Of a stretch of DNA of 64,000 nt, positions 55,801-62,434 are shown piece by piece. This DNA comes from JALZDI01 sp035557095. GTDB taxonomy: Bacteria > Actinomycetota > Actinomycetes > Propionibacteriales > Nocardioidaceae. Below the pieces are notes generated by a model. The model was not told the origin of the DNA and did not search any database. It saw nothing but the letters and a program-made list of their open reading frames with translations. How positions within the stretch are numbered: position 1 is the stretch's first letter; the number at the start of each line of letters is the position of its first letter. The DNA is taken from positions 1-64,000 of the forward strand of contig DATMEB010000262.1 of NCBI GenBank assembly GCA_035557095.1. The letters are read 5' to 3'. A program made the translations under genes and the position numbers.

Positions 55801-56776
55801 CGCCGGTGTCGAGGTCGGGGAAGTGCACCTCGCCGAGGCCGAGGTCGGCCCGCGGGTCGACCGCGCACCGGTCGGCGATGGTGCGGGTGTGCGCGAGCAG
55901 CCGGTGCACGTCGCGCTCGTCGAACCCGGCGAACCGGCACACCTCCGCGGCGATCTCGGCCATCTCCTTGCCGGACTTGAGGAAACCCTCGGCGTTGCCG
56001 CGGTCGATGTGCCGCAGGTCGAGCGGCACCAGCCGGCGCACGGCGTCGAGCACGTCGACGGTGGGGGCGTCGAGCCGGTCGGCGTAGCGCACGGCGTTGG
56101 TCAGCGCCACGCCCAGACCGAGGGAGCGGCCGATCCTGGCCATGCGGCCGGCGTGCGCGCTCGAGCCCGGACCCGAGCCGGGTAGCTGGTGGGAGTAGAC
56201 CTCGACCAGCAGGTCGGCGGGGTCGAAGGTGTCCCGCCACCGGCGCAGCACCTCGGTGGCCAGGTCGTCGCGGCGAGCCGTCGCGGCCCGTCCCAGCTCG
56301 GAGTCGGGACCCAGCATCACCAGCACGTCACGGCCGGCCGTGTGCTCGGCGAGGAGGTCTCTGGTCGCGACCGGAACGCCACGCTCACCTCGCAGGTGGG
56401 TCGCCGACACCAGCCGGCACAGCGCCGCCCAGCCCTGCCTGCTGGCCGCCAGCAACCGCACTCGCGGATGCCGGGCGTCGCGATAGCTTCCGCCGCGCAC
56501 CGGTGCGGACCTGCGAACCATCCGTGGGGTGACGCCAGGCTCCGGGTCGGGCTCGACCGCGAGGTCGACACCGAGCACCGGCCGCACTCCGGCCTGCATG
56601 CAGGCCTTGGCGAACCGGACCACGCCGTAGAGACCGTCACGGTCGGTCAGCGCCAGCGTGTCCATCTCGTGCTCGACCGCGCGCTCGACCAGCGCATGCG
56701 GATGTGAGGCGCCATAGCGCAGCGAGTAGCCCGAGGCGACGTGCAGATGGACGAACGGATCGTGGGACACGAGCAC
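52883..56776 (-). CDS. dnaE2: Error-prone DNA polymerase DnaE2
   Basis: DnaE2 is the damage-induced C-family polymerase. The 1297-residue protein has a PHP-like start in which DnaE1's HLHVHT becomes HLHVAS and TDHG becomes TDRDGLYG, so the metal site is degenerate. The palm keeps ARGSGAGSLVNYAIG and ALPDIDIDVES near residue 428. An extended Ala/Ser/Gln/Lys-rich linker of about 35 residues (53709-53768) precedes the OB-fold. The C-terminal RPAGDNTKEAPRKLWH tail is typical of actinobacterial DnaE2. It follows the HEPN gene by 6 bp and should be expressed from the LexA-controlled promoter. Confidence 0.95.
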   Translation of the reverse strand: MLVSHDPFVHLHVASGYSLRYGASHPHALVERAVEHEMDTLALTDRDGLYGVVRFAKACMQAGVRPVLGVDLAVEPDPEPGVTPRMVRRSAPVRGGSYRDARHPRVRLLAASRQGWAALCRLVSATHLRGERGVPVATRDLLAEHTAGRDVLVMLGPDSELGRAATARRDDLATEVLRRWRDTFDPADLLVEVYSHQLPGSGPGSSAHAGRMARIGRSLGLGVALTNAVRYADRLDAPTVDVLDAVRRLVPLDLRHIDRGNAEGFLKSGKEMAEIAAEVCRFAGFDERDVHRLLAHTRTIADRCAVDPRADLGLGEVHFPDLDTGGQPADAVLRARCEAGVRRRYSTPGRRVWERLEDELAMISQLGYASYFLTVGDVCDLIRDMDVRCAARGSGAGSLVNYAIGVSGVDPMRHGLLMERFLSPLRQALPDIDIDVESARRTEVYERILERFGGDHCTCVSMMDTYRVRHAVRDVGMALGMPSGEVDAIAKAFPHIRARDARLALRDLPELRASGLAGDMSGKRASSFDLLFRLVEKLDGLPRHVALHPCGVLLSDSTLLDRTPVEASYTGFPMSQFDKDDVEDLGLLKLDVLGIRMQSAMAHAVDEVARTEGEQVALDDQEQVRFDDPATFSLIQHAKTLGCFQIESPGQRELIGKFSPETFDDIIIDISLFRPGPVKSDMVTPFLRARQGWTMPTYLHPDLEPILRQTSGVVVFHEQVVEMVQVFTGCTLAEADEARRALGDKEGKHDVRLWFFPRALGRGYREQVVHQVWEVLEAFASFGFCKAHAAAFALPTYQSSWLKAHYPAHFLAGVLTHDPGMYPKRLILDDARQFGIAVLPLDVNASGREYRVETVGTYDEPPPEVLGARPRSHPGEGLPDGRHHGIRLALAEVKGISDAEVDQIVAGRPYHSLTDFWHRAHVSRPVTERLVLAGALDSLYGIGSPVPVRRRGKVTRRDLLLQVGDLDRWSRATERSHRRASPSGRGRRIVSAAAQQEPDVRNLAAAQSKASQYKTTQSKATQSGPGDQGSSGATQLAFDLGDAPSEAEATGLPEMSGADRVRAELEVLGLDVSHHIVDFYVPLLRELGAVPSRDLLNRRSKSSLLVAGVKVATQTPPIRSGRRVVFLTLDDGTGPIDATFFEDAQGPYAATLFHSWLLLVRGELRRSGPRGVSLLATGCWELTALHELWQREGVEAVHRRLAEVPEGFGPESGEDAVHGAAESRSSRPVMSKPPSYDDGAGGSGDESGPTAGGMGRRRVLVHPSGYKQSPYADVRPAGDNTKEAPRKLWHTSPGSPG
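53709..53768 (-). repeat. Four tandem 15-bp repeats in the dnaE2 linker
   Basis: Units of the form GACTGGGTGGCCTTG on the plus strand occur four times in register with small changes. They encode AxQSK-type repeats in a disordered linker between the polymerase core and the OB-fold. Confidence 0.8.
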
Positions 56777-56782
56777 CTCGGG

Positions 56783-57226
56783 TCAGCTGGCGCGGGCGGG
56801 CGGCAGGGCCAGCTGGGACAAGACCTGCTGGGGTGGGAGGCCGAGCATTCGCTCGACCAGATCGAGGAACCGTCCGGAGTCGCGCAGCAGGTCGTCGGCC
56901 TCCCGGGTGGAGACCGCACGGCTCAGTCCTGCCTCCGCGGCGGCCCGCTTGGCGGCACCGGCGGCGAAGAACACCGCCCACTCCTCCAGCTCCGGGGCCA
57001 CCTGGGCCAGCAGCGTCCATGCGTTGCGCTGGCGCCGCCGGGGTGCCGGCCGGGTGCGCACGGCCAGCAGCGCCGCGGTGACCCGGAGCGCGGCCACGTG
57101 GGCAGCGGCATAACGCGCGGCCGGCTCGGTCGCGAGTGCCGCCTCTGCCAGCGCCTCGTGGGCACGGGCCAGCGAGCTGACGGCGGTCGCCGGCAACGGT
57201 GCTGACGACGGGTTCCGGGAGTCCAT
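56783..57226 (-). CDS. SAV_6107 family HEPN domain protein
   Basis: The 147-residue, nearly all-helical protein matches the SAV_6107-type HEPN family: LARAHEALAEAA, ARYAAAHVAALRVTAALLA, and a late SGRFLDLVERMLG. HEPN domains can be RNases when they carry an Rx4-6H motif; I do not see a clear one, so it may be a binding module. ATG 57226 has GCGAGG 8 bp upstream and is preferred over GTG codons at 57229 and 57235. The 6-bp gap to dnaE2 implies cotranslation. Confidence 0.83.
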   Translation of the reverse strand: MDSRNPSSAPLPATAVSSLARAHEALAEAALATEPAARYAAAHVAALRVTAALLAVRTRPAPRRRQRNAWTLLAQVAPELEEWAVFFAAGAAKRAAAEAGLSRAVSTREADDLLRDSGRFLDLVERMLGLPPQQVLSQLALPPARAS

Positions 57227-57243
57227 CACATTCACCTCGCCCG

Positions 57244-57639
57244 TCAGTCCACGCTGTGCTGGAGCCGCCAGCTGCCGGCGCCCCAGTCGAAGACCAGGTC
57301 GAAGATGCCGCGCTGCCCGGACGCCACCCCGGCGCGAAAGCCCATCCGCCCGCTGGCCGCGCCCACGCGCCAGACCTCGCGCTCGCCGAGCAGGTCGGTG
57401 CAGACCGACCCGTCGTCACCGGAGGAACCGTAGGAACCGGGGGCACTGGGGGCACTGCCGGTGTCGGTGCCGAGCACCGCCTGCGCCTCCCTCTGCTCCC
57501 ACCACGGCCCGGTCTCGACCCAGTGCGCCATCACGTCGTGCACCAGCCAGAGCCGGCCACGCCACAGGAACTGCTCGGGCGCCTCGGTGCCGTTGACCAG
57601 CCCGCGGCGCACCTCGATGGTGTCGTCGTACCTGCGCAT
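57244..57639 (-). CDS. DUF6504 family protein
   Basis: The 131-residue protein has the DUF6504 pattern: an N-terminal MRRYDDTIEVRR, EQFLWRGRLWLVHDVMAHWVET with many aromatic residues, and a C-terminal GIFDLVFDWGAGSWRL. Function unknown. A Gly/Ser/Asp-rich insert lies in the middle. ATG 57639 has GGAGG 5 bp upstream. It is the first gene behind the LexA box, 17 bp before the HEPN gene, so it is probably the first product of the damage operon. Confidence 0.85.
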   Translation of the reverse strand: MRRYDDTIEVRRGLVNGTEAPEQFLWRGRLWLVHDVMAHWVETGPWWEQREAQAVLGTDTGSAPSAPGSYGSSGDDGSVCTDLLGEREVWRVGAASGRMGFRAGVASGQRGIFDLVFDWGAGSWRLQHSVD

Positions 57640-57724
57640 CCGAACCTCCACAACCGGACGAAGGGCTTCCCCGCACCTCCACCGACCTCTCGGTCACCTG
57701 AGCGGCTACCTGAGGCGGCCGCCC

Positions 57725-57794
57725 CGACGGAGGTGGGGGTCGAGCACACCTCCGTCGGAGCGAACCGCTCCCGCAGGGGACCGCAAGTCCTGCG
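57725..57794 (-). promoter_or_regulatory. Stem-loops in the leader of the damage operon
   Basis: Two dyads lie between the LexA box and DUF6504: an 11-bp perfect inverted repeat CGACGGAGGTG/CACCTCCGTCG (57725-57757, 11-nt loop) and CGCAGG...CCTGCG with inner GGAC/GTCC (57772-57794). They would fold in the transcript if it starts near the LexA box. No T-run follows. Their role is unknown. Confidence 0.55.
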
Positions 57795-57826
57795 GGTGGT
57801 GTTCGAACATCTGTTCGAACACCACC
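57795..57826. promoter_or_regulatory. LexA (SOS) box with extended palindrome
   Basis: The core TCGAACATCTGTTCGA (57803-57818) is a perfect match to the actinobacterial SOS box TCGAAC-N4-GTTCGA. Symmetry extends to 15-bp arms around a 2-bp centre, so the whole 32 bp is an inverted repeat. It lies 156 bp before DUF6504 (left) and 86 bp before the peroxiredoxin gene (right), so it could control either or both. Confidence 0.92.
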
Positions 57827-57911
57827 ACGATAACCCTGGCCTCCGACAGCCCGTCAATCCCAGATCGGCCGGCCAGTGCAAAACCTCGACGAACGTGTGT
57901 TGGATGGGTGC

Positions 57912-58502
57912 ATGCAGCACGAGCAGCACGACCCCACGCGCCTGCCGAGCGACCTTCCGGCCCCGGTCGACGACGGTGCGGCCGACCATCTGCTGGGCCT
58001 TCGCGTACCCCCGATTGCACTGCCCGCCACCGACAGCCGGGAGATCCGGCTGGACAGCGCGCCCACGGACGCCGAACGCTGGGTCGTCTATGCGTACCCG
58101 CGCACCGGCGTACCCGGCGAGGAGCCGCTCACCCCGGACTGGGACGCGATCCCGGGCGCACGCGGCTGCACACCAGAGTCGTGTGGCTTCCGTGACCACG
58201 CGGCCGACCTGCGCGCCGCCGGTGCGGCGGTCGCCGGCCTGTCCACCCAGGACACCGCGTTCCAGCAGGAGCTGGCGACGCGGTTGCACCTGCCCTTCCC
58301 CGTCCTCAGCGACCACGACCTGGCGCTGACCCGCGCCCTGCGGCTGCCCACCTTCGAGGCGGCCGGCCAGACCCTGCTGCGCCGGCTCACGATGGTGATC
58401 CACCAGGGCGTCGTCGAGTACGTCTTCTACCCGGTGTTCCCACCCGACGGCCACGCCGCCGAGGTGCTGGCCTGGCTCTCGGACCGCCGCGGCGCCGCCT
58501 GA
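57912..58502 (+). CDS. Peroxiredoxin (BCP/AhpC-TSA-like)
   Basis: The 196-residue redoxin-fold protein has the BCP-type motif GARGCTPESCGFRDHAADL, in which the first Cys is the probable peroxidatic residue and the second, four residues on, the resolving one. LSTQDTAFQQELATRLHLPFPVLSDHDL matches the Bcp pattern. Its substrates would be hydroperoxides. ATG 57912 is favoured over GTG 57876. It is divergent from the damage operon and shares the LexA-box intergenic region, so SOS control is possible. Confidence 0.86.
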   Translation: MQHEQHDPTRLPSDLPAPVDDGAADHLLGLRVPPIALPATDSREIRLDSAPTDAERWVVYAYPRTGVPGEEPLTPDWDAIPGARGCTPESCGFRDHAADLRAAGAAVAGLSTQDTAFQQELATRLHLPFPVLSDHDLALTRALRLPTFEAAGQTLLRRLTMVIHQGVVEYVFYPVFPPDGHAAEVLAWLSDRRGAA

Positions 58503-58559
58503 CCCCACCCGAGCCGCCGTACACCGGTCCATGTCCGGGAGGGGTACTAGGGTCACGGC

Positions 58560-59114
58560 ATGCCCGCTGCTCCCCCACCCGACCCGGCAGAACACGTCGA
58601 CCCCGCTGCGCCCGGACCGGGCGCCTCGCTCGCCGCGGCGCTCACCGACCATCCGTCGATCCAGCGCGTACGCGCACACCTGGCCGAGCTCGGGGCCACC
58701 GGCGAGGTCCGCGTCCTGCCCGACTCGGTGCGCACGGCCGCAGCCGCGGCCGCGTCGCTCGGGTGCGAGGTGGGGGCGATCGCGAACAGCCTCGTCTTCG
58801 ACGCCGAGGGCACCCCGGTGCTGATCCTCACCTCGGGTGCCCATCGCGTCGACACCGAGCGGTGCGCGGTGAGGATCGACGTGCCCGCGCTCGACCGTGC
58901 CAAGCCCGACTTCGTCCGCACACACACCGGGCAGGTCATCGGCGGCGTCGCACCGGTCGGGCACCCGACGCCGTTGCGCACCTACGTCGACCCGTGGCTG
59001 GACCGCCACGACGAGGTGTGGGCGTCGGCCGGCCACCCGAACGCGTTGTTCTGCACGACCTACTCCGAGCTGTTGCGCGTCACCGGGGGCGAGCCGCTGG
59101 ACGTGGAGGGCTGA
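58560..59114 (+). CDS. YbaK/aminoacyl-tRNA deacylase family protein
   Basis: The 184-residue protein has a Pro/Ala-rich leader and a YbaK/ProX-type core: HPSIQRVRAHLAELG, VRTAAAAAASLGCEVGAIANSLVF, and VIGGVAPVGHP near residue 133. These proteins hydrolyse mischarged tRNAs; the exact tRNA cannot be told. It differs from the gene at 12599, which has the Cys-tRNA(Pro) signature GGISPLGQ. It precedes the ArsC-like gene by 5 bp. Confidence 0.87.
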   Translation: MPAAPPPDPAEHVDPAAPGPGASLAAALTDHPSIQRVRAHLAELGATGEVRVLPDSVRTAAAAAASLGCEVGAIANSLVFDAEGTPVLILTSGAHRVDTERCAVRIDVPALDRAKPDFVRTHTGQVIGGVAPVGHPTPLRTYVDPWLDRHDEVWASAGHPNALFCTTYSELLRVTGGEPLDVEG

Positions 59115-59119
59115 GCACG

Positions 59120-59476
59120 ATGGAGATCTGGTTCAACCCCCGCTGCTCGAAGTGCCGCGCCGCCACGGCAACCCTCGACGAGGCCGGTGCCGACTACACG
59201 ATCCGCCGCTACCTCGACGACCCGCCCACCGTGGCGGAGCTCGCGGACGTGGTGGACCGGCTGGGGCTCGAACCGTGGGACATCGCGCGTACGTCGGAGC
59301 CGGCCGCCGCCGACGCCGGCCTGGCCGACCTGCCGCGCGACGCCACGCACCGGGTCGACTGGCTGGAGGCGATGGCCGCGCACCCGACGTTGATCCAGCG
59401 CCCGATCATCACCGCCGACGACGGCACCACCGTCGTCGGCCGCTCCGACGACGCCGTGCGATCGGTCCTGCCGTAG
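59120..59476 (+). CDS. ArsC/Spx-like thioredoxin-fold protein
   Basis: The 118-residue protein has an N-terminal FNPRCSKCRAA motif with a CxxC pair, the RRYLDDPPTVAEL segment, and the late IQRPIITADDGTTVVGR, the Arg-Pro motif of ArsC. It fits the glutaredoxin-coupled arsenate reductase/YfgD group, but no other arsenic genes are near, so arsenate reduction is only a possibility. It overlaps no gene and follows the YbaK-type gene closely, probably as one unit. Confidence 0.86.
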   Translation: MEIWFNPRCSKCRAATATLDEAGADYTIRRYLDDPPTVAELADVVDRLGLEPWDIARTSEPAAADAGLADLPRDATHRVDWLEAMAAHPTLIQRPIITADDGTTVVGRSDDAVRSVLP

Positions 59477-59498
59477 CCGGCGGATAGGCTCCCCGACC

Positions 59499-60848
59499 AT
59501 GGCGCGCGTGGTGGTGGTCGGCGGTGGGTTCGCCGGCATGGCCGCCGCGGCGCGCCTGGCCAAGCTCGGCCACACGGTCACGCTGTGCGAACGCTCACCC
59601 GACCTCGGCGGTGCCATGGACCGCGTGGAGGAACAGGGGTTCGCGTGGGACAGCGGCCCCTGGAGTACGACGCTGCCCGCGGTGCTGCGCGACCTGTTCC
59701 GCAAGTCCGGCCGGCCCATGGAACGCGAGCTCGAGATCGTGCCGCTCACCCCCGCCCGGGTGCACCGTTTCGAGGACGGCACGGAGCTGGCGATGCCCGC
59801 CGGGAGCCGTGCGGACCAGATCGACGCGATGTCCGCAGTCTTCGGTGAGGCCACGGCCGTGCACTGGGCGGAGTTCGTCGACCGGCTGGCGCCGGTGTGG
59901 GACCTGCTGCGGCGCACCGCGCTGGAACAGCCGTTCACCGGCTGCGCGACGTTCACCCGCGAACAGCAGCGACTGCTCGACGCCAAGCGCTCGCTGCGCA
60001 AGCTGGCGCGCAAGACGTTCCGCGACGAGCGTCTGCAGACGCTGCTCGAGCATCACGTCGTCATGCAGGGCTCCGAGCCGCGTGACGCGCCCGGCTACCT
60101 CGCGGTCGAGAGCTACGTCGAGCGCACGTTCGGCCTGTGGCGGCCGCGCGGCGGCATGCATGCACTCACCGCAGCGTTGTCGACCCGGTTGCAGGAGCGC
60201 CGGGTCGACGTACGTCTTGACGCCGAGGTGAGCACGGTGGTGTGCGCCGACGGCGCGGTGAGCCGCGTCCTGCTCGCAGACGGGGACTCGCTGGCGGCCG
60301 ACGTGGTCGTCGGCGCGGTCGACCCGCGCCGCGTGTTCCGGCTGCTGGAGAACGCGCCGGAGGCACGCGCACCGCTGCGCGACGTCGACCGCACCATCCC
60401 CGCGATACCCCCGGGTGTGACCCACCTGGGCCTGCTGGCGACCTCCGGCCTGCCCGCGCTCGAGGGCGAGACCGTGCTGCACACCGAGGAGGCCACGTTG
60501 GTGGTGCGCGCCGAGGACGACGCGCCCCCCGGTCACGTCGCGTGGACGGTGCTACGCCGGGGCAACGTCGGCGAGGACACTCTCGACGCGCTGGCGCGCC
60601 GGGGGGTCGACGTGCGCCCGCACGTGGTGACCCGGGTCGACCGCTCCCCGGCCGAGATCGTCGGACAGGCCGGCGGGTCGCCGTACGGAGTGCGCTGGGC
60701 CGGGCCGCGCACGGTGTCGTGGCGCCCGGCCACGCAGACGCCGGTGCACGGCCTGTTCTGCGTGGGGGCGTCGGCGCATCCGGGTGCCGGTCTGCCGCTG
60801 GTCGGTCTCGGGGCCGCGCTCGTCGCGCAGCTGGTCGGCAAGGCCTGA
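59499..60848 (+). CDS. FAD-dependent oxidoreductase, CrtI-like
   Basis: The 449-residue protein has the Rossmann FAD motif VVVVGGGFAGMAAAARLAKLG at residues 4-24 (shown by GGGFAGMAAAA) followed by the ERSPDLGGAMD loop of the phytoene desaturase/amine oxidase superfamily. A C-terminal GLFCVGASAHPGAGLPLVGLGAALVA closes the FAD site. The HPGxGxPxV sequence resembles carotenoid desaturases and related proteins. Presence of a polyprenyl synthase 1.6 kb away is suggestive, but no other carotenoid genes are visible. Confidence 0.87.
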   Translation: MARVVVVGGGFAGMAAAARLAKLGHTVTLCERSPDLGGAMDRVEEQGFAWDSGPWSTTLPAVLRDLFRKSGRPMERELEIVPLTPARVHRFEDGTELAMPAGSRADQIDAMSAVFGEATAVHWAEFVDRLAPVWDLLRRTALEQPFTGCATFTREQQRLLDAKRSLRKLARKTFRDERLQTLLEHHVVMQGSEPRDAPGYLAVESYVERTFGLWRPRGGMHALTAALSTRLQERRVDVRLDAEVSTVVCADGAVSRVLLADGDSLAADVVVGAVDPRRVFRLLENAPEARAPLRDVDRTIPAIPPGVTHLGLLATSGLPALEGETVLHTEEATLVVRAEDDAPPGHVAWTVLRRGNVGEDTLDALARRGVDVRPHVVTRVDRSPAEIVGQAGGSPYGVRWAGPRTVSWRPATQTPVHGLFCVGASAHPGAGLPLVGLGAALVAQLVGKA

Positions 60849-60879
60849 CCGGTCTCCTGGGTCGTCGACCTGGCTCGTT

Positions 60880-61287
60880 CTAGCGCTGCTCGAGCGCACC
60901 CCAGCCGTGCCACCGGTGGATCTCGATCCACGCGCTGACGCGGCGGCGTTCGCGGTTGGGGTACTGCATGCCGGCGTATCGCTGCGCCAGCCGGTCGATG
61001 TCGACAAGCTCGGGGTCATCGACCATCTCGACCACCCGGCCCTGCATGCTGACGTGGGTGACGGGGTCCTCGGGGTCGTACACCGTCAGACTCACGCGCG
61101 GTTCATCGCGGAGGTACTCGAGGCGCTTGCGACCCTCGTCCATGTTGACCAGGATGCGACCGTCCTCGAGCAGGAACCATGTGGGCACGGACACCGGCTG
61201 GCCGTCGGAGCGCACGCTCGCGATCACCGCGAGGTACGGCTTCTCCAGCAGGCTCGTGACGTCATCGGGCAGCGGCGGTTTCGGCAC
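60880..61287 (-). CDS. PPOX-class F420- or FMN-dependent enzyme
   Basis: The 135-residue split-barrel protein has LLEKPYLAVIASVRSDGQP at the N-terminus, VPTWFLLEDGRILVNMDEGRKRLEYLRDEP, and VSLTVYDPEDP, as in TIGR03618-type F420-dependent PPOX-family proteins. The Lys/Arg cluster after VNMDEG is the usual cofactor phosphate site. The substrate is unknown. A GTG start at 61287 is used. It converges with the FAD oxidoreductase, 31 bp away. Confidence 0.87.
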   Translation of the reverse strand: MPKPPLPDDVTSLLEKPYLAVIASVRSDGQPVSVPTWFLLEDGRILVNMDEGRKRLEYLRDEPRVSLTVYDPEDPVTHVSMQGRVVEMVDDPELVDIDRLAQRYAGMQYPNRERRRVSAWIEIHRWHGWGALEQR

Positions 61288-61335
61288 CAGGGCCTCCGGT
61301 TCGGCTGGGGTCGGGCGGACGGTCCGGCCTGGGGG

Positions 61336-62247
61336 TCAGGCACGGACCTGCAGGTTGGTGAAGATCTCACGGGTCGCCTTGGAGCGGTTCAGTGTGTAGA
61401 AGTGCAGCCCGGGCGCCCCTCCCCCCAGCAGCTCGTCGCACAGCTTCGTCGCCAGCTCGATGCCCGCGGCGCGTACGGCGGCCTTGTCGTCACCGAACGC
61501 GGAGATGTGCTCGACGATCTCGGCCGGAACCTCGGCGCCGGACAGCTCGGCGAACCGCTGGATCTGCCGCAGGTTCGTGATCGGCATGATGCCCGGGATG
61601 ATCGGAATGTCGCAGCCGAGCGCCTCGGCGCGCGCGACCAGGCTGAAGTAGTCGTCGGCACGGAAGAAGAACTGCGTGACCGCGAACTGCGCCCCGGCCT
61701 CGGCCTTCGCGGCGAGCACACGCGCGTCGGCCTCGAGGTCGACGGCCTCCGGGTGCTTCTCCGGGAACGCGGCGACGCCGACCGAGAAGTCGCCGAGCGA
61801 GCGCACCAGCTGCACGAGGTCGACCGCGTGGTCGAGACCCTCGGGATGGCGTTCCCAGGGCGCCGTCGGGCCACCTGGGGGGTCACCGCGCAGCGCGAGC
61901 ACATTTCGGACGCCGGCGGCGGCGTAAGCGCCGATCACCGAGCGCAGCGCGTCGCACGACTGGCCCACGCAGGTCAGGTGACCGACCGGGGTGAGCGTGG
62001 TGTCGGCCGCGATGCCCTCGGTCACCCGGACGGTGCGGTCGCGGGTGGAGCCCCCGGCGCCGTAGGTGACGGAGACGAACGTCGGCTGGAACGGCTCGAG
62101 CTCGCGGATCGCCTTCCAGAGCGTTCGCTCGCCCTCGTCGTCCTTGGGTGGGAAGAACTCGAACGAGAAGGAGCGTTCGCCGCCGGCGACGAGCTCGCGG
62201 ATCGTCTCGACGTGGCCACGGTCATGGGACGGGAAACCACCTGACAT
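61336..62247 (-). CDS. metF: 5,10-methylenetetrahydrofolate reductase
   Basis: MetF makes 5-methyl-THF for methionine synthesis. The 303-residue (beta/alpha)8 flavoprotein has FSFEFFPPKDDEGE with the catalytic Glu near residue 30, VSVTYGAGGSTRDRT, LALRGDPPGG, and ITQFFF-like VTQFFFRADDYFSL. The ATG at 62247 is 187 bp from the divergent polyprenyl synthase start; the gap contains the 17-bp repeat array. The metF/polyprenyl synthase pairing is common in actinobacteria. Confidence 0.95.
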   Translation of the reverse strand: MSGGFPSHDRGHVETIRELVAGGERSFSFEFFPPKDDEGERTLWKAIRELEPFQPTFVSVTYGAGGSTRDRTVRVTEGIAADTTLTPVGHLTCVGQSCDALRSVIGAYAAAGVRNVLALRGDPPGGPTAPWERHPEGLDHAVDLVQLVRSLGDFSVGVAAFPEKHPEAVDLEADARVLAAKAEAGAQFAVTQFFFRADDYFSLVARAEALGCDIPIIPGIMPITNLRQIQRFAELSGAEVPAEIVEHISAFGDDKAAVRAAGIELATKLCDELLGGGAPGLHFYTLNRSKATREIFTNLQVRA

Positions 62248-62275
62248 GCCCCGAGGTTACCCCGGGGTCACACCG

Positions 62276-62377
62276 GTTCTCCTGCAGCACCGCCTCTCCT
62301 GCAGCACCTGTTCTCCTGCAGCACCTGTTCTCCTGCAGCACCGCTTCTCCTGCAGCACCGCTTTTCCTGCAGCACCG
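62276..62377. repeat. Six-copy 17-bp tandem repeat (minisatellite)
   Basis: Six head-to-tail copies of GTTCTCCTGCAGCACCG, with one to three changes at the first two or last positions and one internal C/T change, fill 102 bp of the 187-bp gap between metF and the polyprenyl synthase gene. Each copy has CTGCAG. Since 17 is not a multiple of 3, all frames are sampled and coding is unlikely. Confidence 0.93.
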
Positions 62378-62434
62378 CGTTGTGGACGCATCCGCGGTCC
62401 GGCACCGCGGTGGCGCGACGTAGGCTGCCCAAGC

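Noticed and set aside
62276..62377. Tandem 17-bp repeats as a CRISPR array or as coding sequence
   Set aside because: The repeats have no unique spacers, no cas genes are present, and the 17-bp period scans all three frames; the apparent peptide repeat in the extended polyprenyl synthase frame is an artefact of choosing a start that is too far upstream.
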